NCBI GenBank assembly: GCA_018711755.1
Contig: DVHY01000146.1
Location: 1 to 9,654 of the forward strand
DNA length: 9,654 nucleotides
Direction: 5' to 3'
DNA from: Candidatus Limivicinus faecipullorum
Lineage (GTDB): Bacteria; Bacillota; Clostridia; Oscillospirales; Oscillospiraceae
A model generated the notes under the pieces. That model did no database searches. It saw only the letters and a list, made by a program, of their open reading frames with translations, and was not told the origin of the DNA. The position numbers were made by a program, and so were the translations under genes. Below, piece after piece: positions 6,581 to 9,654 of the stretch (positions within the stretch are counted from its first letter, which is position 1; each line of letters begins with the position of its first letter).

Positions 6581-8153
6581 GGCATACCCTCCCTATCTCC
6601 TCAGGGCTCTGATGCTTGAGCCCCAGCATGTACTCGCCCATTTCATCATCGGTAAGGTCTGCGGTATCCTCAAAGTAGGCGGCTATATGTCCGTTGTGCA
6701 TGACGATGAGGCTGTCGGACAGCTCCATCACCTCGTTGAGGTCGGCAGATATCAGCAGCACGGCTATGCCCGAGCGGGACAGCTCCAGGAGCTTTTTCCT
6801 TATGAATTCAGTGGCGCCCACGTCGATGCCTCTGGTGGGCTGGTCGGCGATGATGAGGGCGGGAGAATTTGAGAACTCTCTGGCCACCACCACCTTCTGG
6901 ATGTTGCCTCCCGAGAGCATGCCCACCTGCTGTCTTCTGGATTTGCACAGCACCGTGAACTCCTGGATGAGCCGGTCAGATTCGCTGTGGATGGCGTTCA
7001 TGTTGAAAATGGGTCCCTTGTTCAGCCGCTTAGCGCCGCAGCGGTCGGAAATGAGGTTTTCCTCGATGGTGGCGGAGGAGGCAATGCCGTATATCATACG
7101 GTCCTCCGGCACCAGGGACACGCCCATTTCCCTTATCTTTTCCTGGGATACGCCCAGGATGTTCTCCCCGTTTACGGCTGCGCTGCCGCCGTTGGACCGC
7201 TGGAAGTTAAAGAGTATATCCACCAGTTCCTTCTGGCCGTTGCCCTCCACTCCGGCTATGCCCAGGATCTCCCCCTTGCGCACGTCGAAGGAGACCTTGT
7301 CCAGCATTTTCCTGTTCATGTTGTTGGTAAACTCCAGATCCCTCACCCGGAGCACCGTGTCGCCGGGCTTGGCCTTATCCTTCTGGATCTCCAGGATAAC
7401 GTCTCTGCCCACCATGAGCCGGGATATCTGCTCCTTGGTCACGTCTTTGGTGTTGTATACGCCCATGCTGCGCCCGCCCCGGAGTATGGTCAGCCGGTCC
7501 GTTATCTCCATTATCTCGTTGAGCTTGTGGGAAATGAACACTATGGTGTAGCCCTGGTCTTTCAGGCTCTTCAGTTCCCTGAACAGCTCCACCGTCTCCT
7601 GAGTGGTGAGCACTGCGGTGGGCTCGTCCAGAATGAGGATCTTTGCGCCACGCACCAGAGCCTTCAGTATCTCCACCTTCTGCTTCATGCCCACGGGTAT
7701 GTCCGCCACCCTGGCCTCCGGCTCCACATGGAGATTGTATTTTTCCGAGTATTCCTTGGTTACCTCTATCGCTTTTGTCTTGTCGATGAAAATGCCGGAT
7801 TTCCTGGGCACCATGCCCAGCACCATATTCTCCGCCACGGACAGGCTGGGTACCAGCATGAAGTGCTGATGCACCATGCCGATCTCATGCTCGATGGCCA
7901 CGGCGGGGGAAGTGATGTTCAGCTTCTCTCCGTTTACGATTATCTCTCCGCTGGTGGGCTGTTCCAGTCCAAACAGCATTTTCATCAGTGTGGACTTGCC
8001 TGCGCCGTTTTCGCCCATCAGAGCATGGATCTCTCCCTTTTTAAGGCAGAAGTCCACGTTCTGGTTGGCAGCGACGCCGTTGGGATAGACCTTGTTTATC
8101 CCCTTCATCTGGACGACGTATTCGTCTGTGCAGACGACTTTTCCGTCTGGCAT
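6573..8153 (-). CDS. nupO: Nucleoside ABC transporter ATP-binding protein with two ATPase domains, NupO-like
   Basis: This is the cytoplasmic energy-coupling subunit: a tandem ATPase of the sugar/nucleoside (RbsA, MglA, NupO) type, 526 residues. Domain 1 has Walker A GENGAGKST (47-55), the Q-loop glutamine (Q96), signature PVGMKQK (153-159), Walker B LILDEPT (173-179) and the switch histidine (H209, in ISHK). Domain 2 has a degenerate P-loop GVEGNGQKE (301-309) with no GKS/T, a full signature LSGGNIQK (413-420), IADQPTRG (435-442) with Gln for the catalytic Glu, and ISADL without the switch His. One competent and one degenerate site are usual in this family. An in-frame ATG at 8198 would add 15 residues but has no ribosome site; AGGAGGG (8162-8168) lies 8 bases before the ATG at 8153. 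A 211-bp hairpin-rich gap separates it from the lipoprotein gene. Confidence 0.94.
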   Translation of the reverse strand: MPDGKVVCTDEYVVQMKGINKVYPNGVAANQNVDFCLKKGEIHALMGENGAGKSTLMKMLFGLEQPTSGEIIVNGEKLNITSPAVAIEHEIGMVHQHFMLVPSLSVAENMVLGMVPRKSGIFIDKTKAIEVTKEYSEKYNLHVEPEARVADIPVGMKQKVEILKALVRGAKILILDEPTAVLTTQETVELFRELKSLKDQGYTIVFISHKLNEIMEITDRLTILRGGRSMGVYNTKDVTKEQISRLMVGRDVILEIQKDKAKPGDTVLRVRDLEFTNNMNRKMLDKVSFDVRKGEILGIAGVEGNGQKELVDILFNFQRSNGGSAAVNGENILGVSQEKIREMGVSLVPEDRMIYGIASSATIEENLISDRCGAKRLNKGPIFNMNAIHSESDRLIQEFTVLCKSRRQQVGMLSGGNIQKVVVAREFSNSPALIIADQPTRGIDVGATEFIRKKLLELSRSGIAVLLISADLNEVMELSDSLIVMHNGHIAAYFEDTADLTDDEMGEYMLGLKHQSPEEIGRVCHD

Positions 8154-8209
8154 ATGTGCATCCCTCCTGTTCGTCTTTTTGTCGTCTGTCCTCACCATAC
8201 CGGTTCTGC

Positions 8210-8273
8210 AAGCTCAGCGTATTTCTCAGCATGCGCCGTTCCGGCGGCATATGCTCAGAAAAAAGCTGAGCTT
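8210..8273 (-). other. Extended 64-nt intergenic stem-loop
   Basis: The outer arms AAGCTCAGC (8210-8218) and GCTGAGCTT (8265-8273) are exact inverted repeats. Inside them, after a 3x3 internal loop, TTTCTCAGCAT (8222-8232) pairs with ATGCTCAGAAA (8251-8261) except for one mismatch. A GC stem CGCCG/CGGCG (8234-8238 and 8242-8246) closes the tip. No T run follows on the minus strand, so it is not a simple terminator. Lying after the binding-protein gene and 57 bases before the ATPase start, it could protect the lipoprotein mRNA 3' end and raise the amount of binding protein over membrane subunits. The structure is seen by eye; the role is inference from known operons of this type. Confidence 0.6.
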
Positions 8274-8285
8274 CAATATGAACCA

Positions 8286-8311
8286 GGAGGGAACTCTTGC
8301 GAGCCCCCTCC
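8286..8311 (-). other. 11-bp RNA hairpin with a GCAA tetraloop
   Basis: In the minus-strand transcript GGAGGGGGCUC pairs with GAGUUCCCUCC around a GCAA loop, a GNRA tetraloop. Two of the eleven pairs are G-U, which would be A-C mismatches in plus-strand RNA, so the stem is fully formed only in the sense transcript. Smaller stems lie just upstream: GGGA/TCCC (8313-8316 and 8321-8324), and CCCGG/CCGGG at 8331-8341. No poly-U follows. With the 64-nt stem-loop it fills most of the 211-bp gap (8154-8364), in which I see no gene. Confidence 0.55.
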
Positions 8312-8364
8312 CGGGATTTGTCCCTCTGCCCCCGGTCCGGGTGCAAGGGAAAAGCTCTGTTTTC

Positions 8365-9537
8365 TTACGGACGGACTTCCTCGCGGATAGCCACCACGTC
8401 AACCGCATTGTCGCCGATAGCGGTGGGAACCACTATCTCGCCGGAGAGGACCTTCTCCTGAGCCTCGGTCACGGCGGCCTTGGTGTCGTCGGAGGCATAG
8501 GTGGCGAAGTTCTTGTCGGTGACTATGCCCACGCCGCCTTCAGCCAGGCCCAGGGTCACCTCGGTGCCCCAGTACTCGTTGCCGGCATCTAGCTCGTCAA
8601 AGAACCACACCAGGGAGTTGCCTATGTTCTTCAGGCCGGAGGTGAGGGTGATGGCGGCCAGGTCGCTGGACAGAGTCAGCTCCTGGTCGGAGTCCACGCC
8701 GATGAACCAGGCCTTGCCGGTCTCCAGAGCGGCCTCGGCGGCGCCGTTACCGGCGTTGCCGGCCACGCCCCAGATGATGTCGCAGTTATTGTCGTTTATC
8801 ATGGACAGGCCGTACTCCTTGGCTATGGCGGTGTCCACATAGTCGTTGGTGTAGCGGGTGTCTATCTTGATGTCGGGATTGACGGAACGGGCGCCCTCAA
8901 TGAAGCCGATGAGGAAGTCGTTGATGACGGGGGAGTCAACGCCGCCGACGAAGCCCACCACTGCATCCTCATTGATCATATCGATGCTGGTGTCCACGGT
9001 CATGCAGGCGGCAAAGATACCCACCAGGTAGCCCATGTCGTTCTGCTTGTAGGTGATGTTCACCACATTGCTGTTGGCGCCCACATAGGTGTTGTCATCG
9101 AATATCAGGTATTTCTGATCGGGATAGGCGGTGGCCACTTCCTTCAGATAGTCGGGCATCTGATAGGTGCCGCAGACCACCACGTCATACTCGCCGGACT
9201 CGGACACATCGTACAGGGTGGACAGCCAGGTGGGCTGATCTTCATCGGTGCCGCCCATCTCGATGGTGACATACTCGATGCGGCCGGCCTCCTCCAGAGC
9301 GGCCAGGCCGGACTCTGCGGAGTCGAAGAAGGACTTATCGCCCAGGTTGCCGTTTACCAGATAGGCCACATTGTAGACCTTGCCGGTTTCCTCTTCGGCG
9401 GGAGCCTCTTCAGCGGGAGCCTCTTCGGCAGGAGCCTCTTCGGCGGGGGCTTCCTCGGCGGGAGCTTCACTCTGGCCGCAGGCGCAGAGGGAGAATACCA
9501 GGACCAATGCAAGCAGCAGTGCTAAAATCTTTTTCAT
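8365..9537 (-). CDS. nupN: BMP-family nucleoside-binding lipoprotein, NupN/PnrA-like
   Basis: This is the substrate-binding subunit of the importer, anchored outside the membrane by lipid. It has 390 residues. The signal peptide (1-19: KK, then a long Leu/Val/Ala core) ends in the lipobox LCAC, with C20 as the lipidated cysteine. A linker of five APAEE repeats (25-49) leads into the BMP domain. Family landmarks are AYLVNG and GDKSFFDSA (66-74), the hinge region FDDN (146-149), GYLVG (169-173), GGVDSPVINDF (198-208), VAGNAGNGAAEAA (258-270) and IGVDSDQ (279-285). Relatives such as Treponema PnrA and B. subtilis NupN bind purine nucleosides, and the operon's two hydrolases support nucleosides here; the precise ligand is not determined. 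Start: an ideal TAAGGAGGT (9543-9551) lies 5 bases upstream. It is the first gene of a six-gene operon. Confidence 0.95.
   Translation of the reverse strand: MKKILALLLALVLVFSLCACGQSEAPAEEAPAEEAPAEEAPAEEAPAEEETGKVYNVAYLVNGNLGDKSFFDSAESGLAALEEAGRIEYVTIEMGGTDEDQPTWLSTLYDVSESGEYDVVVCGTYQMPDYLKEVATAYPDQKYLIFDDNTYVGANSNVVNITYKQNDMGYLVGIFAACMTVDTSIDMINEDAVVGFVGGVDSPVINDFLIGFIEGARSVNPDIKIDTRYTNDYVDTAIAKEYGLSMINDNNCDIIWGVAGNAGNGAAEAALETGKAWFIGVDSDQELTLSSDLAAITLTSGLKNIGNSLVWFFDELDAGNEYWGTEVTLGLAEGGVGIVTDKNFATYASDDTKAAVTEAQEKVLSGEIVVPTAIGDNAVDVVAIREEVRP
9391..9465 (-). repeat. Five tandem 15-bp repeats coding for APAEE
   Basis: The five contiguous units are 9391-9405, 9406-9420, 9421-9435, 9436-9450 and 9451-9465. 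Relative to CTCTTCGGCGGGAGC (plus strand), units 2, 3 and 4 each differ at one base and unit 5 at two. They encode an acidic, Pro/Ala-rich flexible spacer between the lipidated cysteine and the binding domain. Such a spacer probably lets the domain reach through or along the cell wall. Near-identity at silent positions suggests recent expansion by slippage, so copy number may vary between strains. Confidence 0.95.
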
Positions 9538-9551
9538 TATTTACCTCCTTA

Positions 9552-9574
9552 GTTAAAATGCACAAATTTCTAAC
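9552..9574 (-). promoter_or_regulatory. Inverted repeat in the lipoprotein leader, next to the ribosome site
   Basis: GTTAAAAT (9552-9559) and ATTTcTAAC (9566-9574) pair over eight A/T-rich positions with one bulged base and a 6-base loop. The element lies between the predicted transcription start (about 9585) and the Shine-Dalgarno (9543-9551), which it directly abuts. It could be a repressor-binding site on DNA or a weak leader hairpin that tunes ribosome access. The leader of about 48 bases is too short for a purine riboswitch. Confidence 0.4.
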
Positions 9575-9590
9575 GAACTGCTCTAGGAAT

Positions 9591-9619
9591 ATAGTATAAC
9601 ATTTTAGGCATTTTGTCAA
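9591..9619 (-). promoter_or_regulatory. Promoter of the transporter-hydrolase operon
   Basis: On the minus strand a perfect -35 box TTGACA (9614-9619) is followed by TATACT (9593-9598) after 15 bp, or by the poorer TACTAT (9591-9596) after 17 bp. Spacing favours the second -10 box and sequence match the first. The surrounding DNA is strongly A/T-rich, unlike the coding regions. The segment 9620-9654 beyond it is also A/T-rich and holds no gene that I can support. Confidence 0.75.
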
Positions 9620-9654
9620 CATATCCATTGCATATTTTACTGTTAAAAATGAAT

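Noticed and set aside
6573..8153. Damaged second ATPase domain as a sign of gene decay
   Set aside because: Loss of the second P-loop lysine, catalytic Glu and switch His is normal in sugar/nucleoside tandem ATPases, and the frame is intact.
8154..8198. Longer ATPase start adding 15 residues
   Set aside because: No Shine-Dalgarno precedes the ATG at 8198, whereas AGGAGGG is well placed before 8153 and the extra residues resemble no family N-terminus.
8210..8311. Intrinsic terminator after the lipoprotein gene
   Set aside because: Neither hairpin is followed by a run of T on the minus strand, and the ATPase gene downstream lacks a clear promoter of its own.
6987..8390. 467-codon open frame on the plus strand opposite the ATPase and the intergenic gap
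   Set aside because: The minus strand there carries unmistakable ABC ATPase motifs. The plus frame gives a His/Leu/Gly-rich product with no recognisable domain and is a shadow of GC-biased codons.
9391..9465. CRISPR-like array
   Set aside because: Units are 15 bp, contiguous and without spacers, and they are in frame within a lipoprotein linker.
9538..9590. Purine or other nucleoside riboswitch in the operon leader
   Set aside because: The predicted leader is only about 48 bases, with one weak A/T-rich stem, too short for a known purine aptamer plus expression platform.

Overview
The window is a nucleoside uptake and salvage locus. The GC-rich coding with AT-rich promoter segments, strong Shine-Dalgarno sequences, a lipoprotein signal with a typical Gram-positive lipobox, and a BMP/NupNOPQ-type transporter all suggest a Firmicute of the class Clostridia, possibly a gut Oscillospiraceae- or Lachnospiraceae-like organism. 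The lineage is an inference from style; there is no rRNA or marker gene here.

Layout. (1) Positions 1-79: AT-rich spacer holding a near-consensus leftward promoter for a gene beyond the left edge. (2) 80-961, minus strand: ribokinase. (3) 962-1095: divergent intergenic region with a 16-bp GC palindrome and a good rightward promoter. (4) 1096-2420, plus strand: a two-gene unit, a nucleoside phosphorylase overlapping a flavodoxin-fold oxidoreductase. (5) 2435-2482: one strong hairpin serving as a shared bidirectional terminator for two converging operons. (6) 9537 down to 2485, minus strand: a six-gene operon in the order BMP-family lipoprotein, double ATPase, permease, permease, nucleoside hydrolase, nucleoside hydrolase. 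It starts from a promoter at about 9591-9619. Four of its five junctions are overlaps of 4 or 8 bases or a short gap. The exception is a 211-bp gap between the lipoprotein and ATPase genes, which holds stable RNA hairpins.

How the genes fit together (inference from families and context). The lipoprotein captures nucleosides outside the membrane, and the two permeases plus the ATPase import them. The two nucleoside hydrolases cleave them to base plus free ribose. Ribokinase converts that ribose to ribose 5-phosphate. The phosphorylase gives a parallel route to base plus pentose 1-phosphate. No pentose transporter is visible beside the ribokinase, which fits ribose produced inside the cell.

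Most of this is a recognisable salvage locus, not a new system. The points most worth a second look are: the phosphorylase, which appears to lack both the standard uracil-binding and the standard purine-binding residues and is translationally coupled to an unexplained flavoprotein; the RNA hairpins after the lipoprotein gene; and the palindromes at the promoters.
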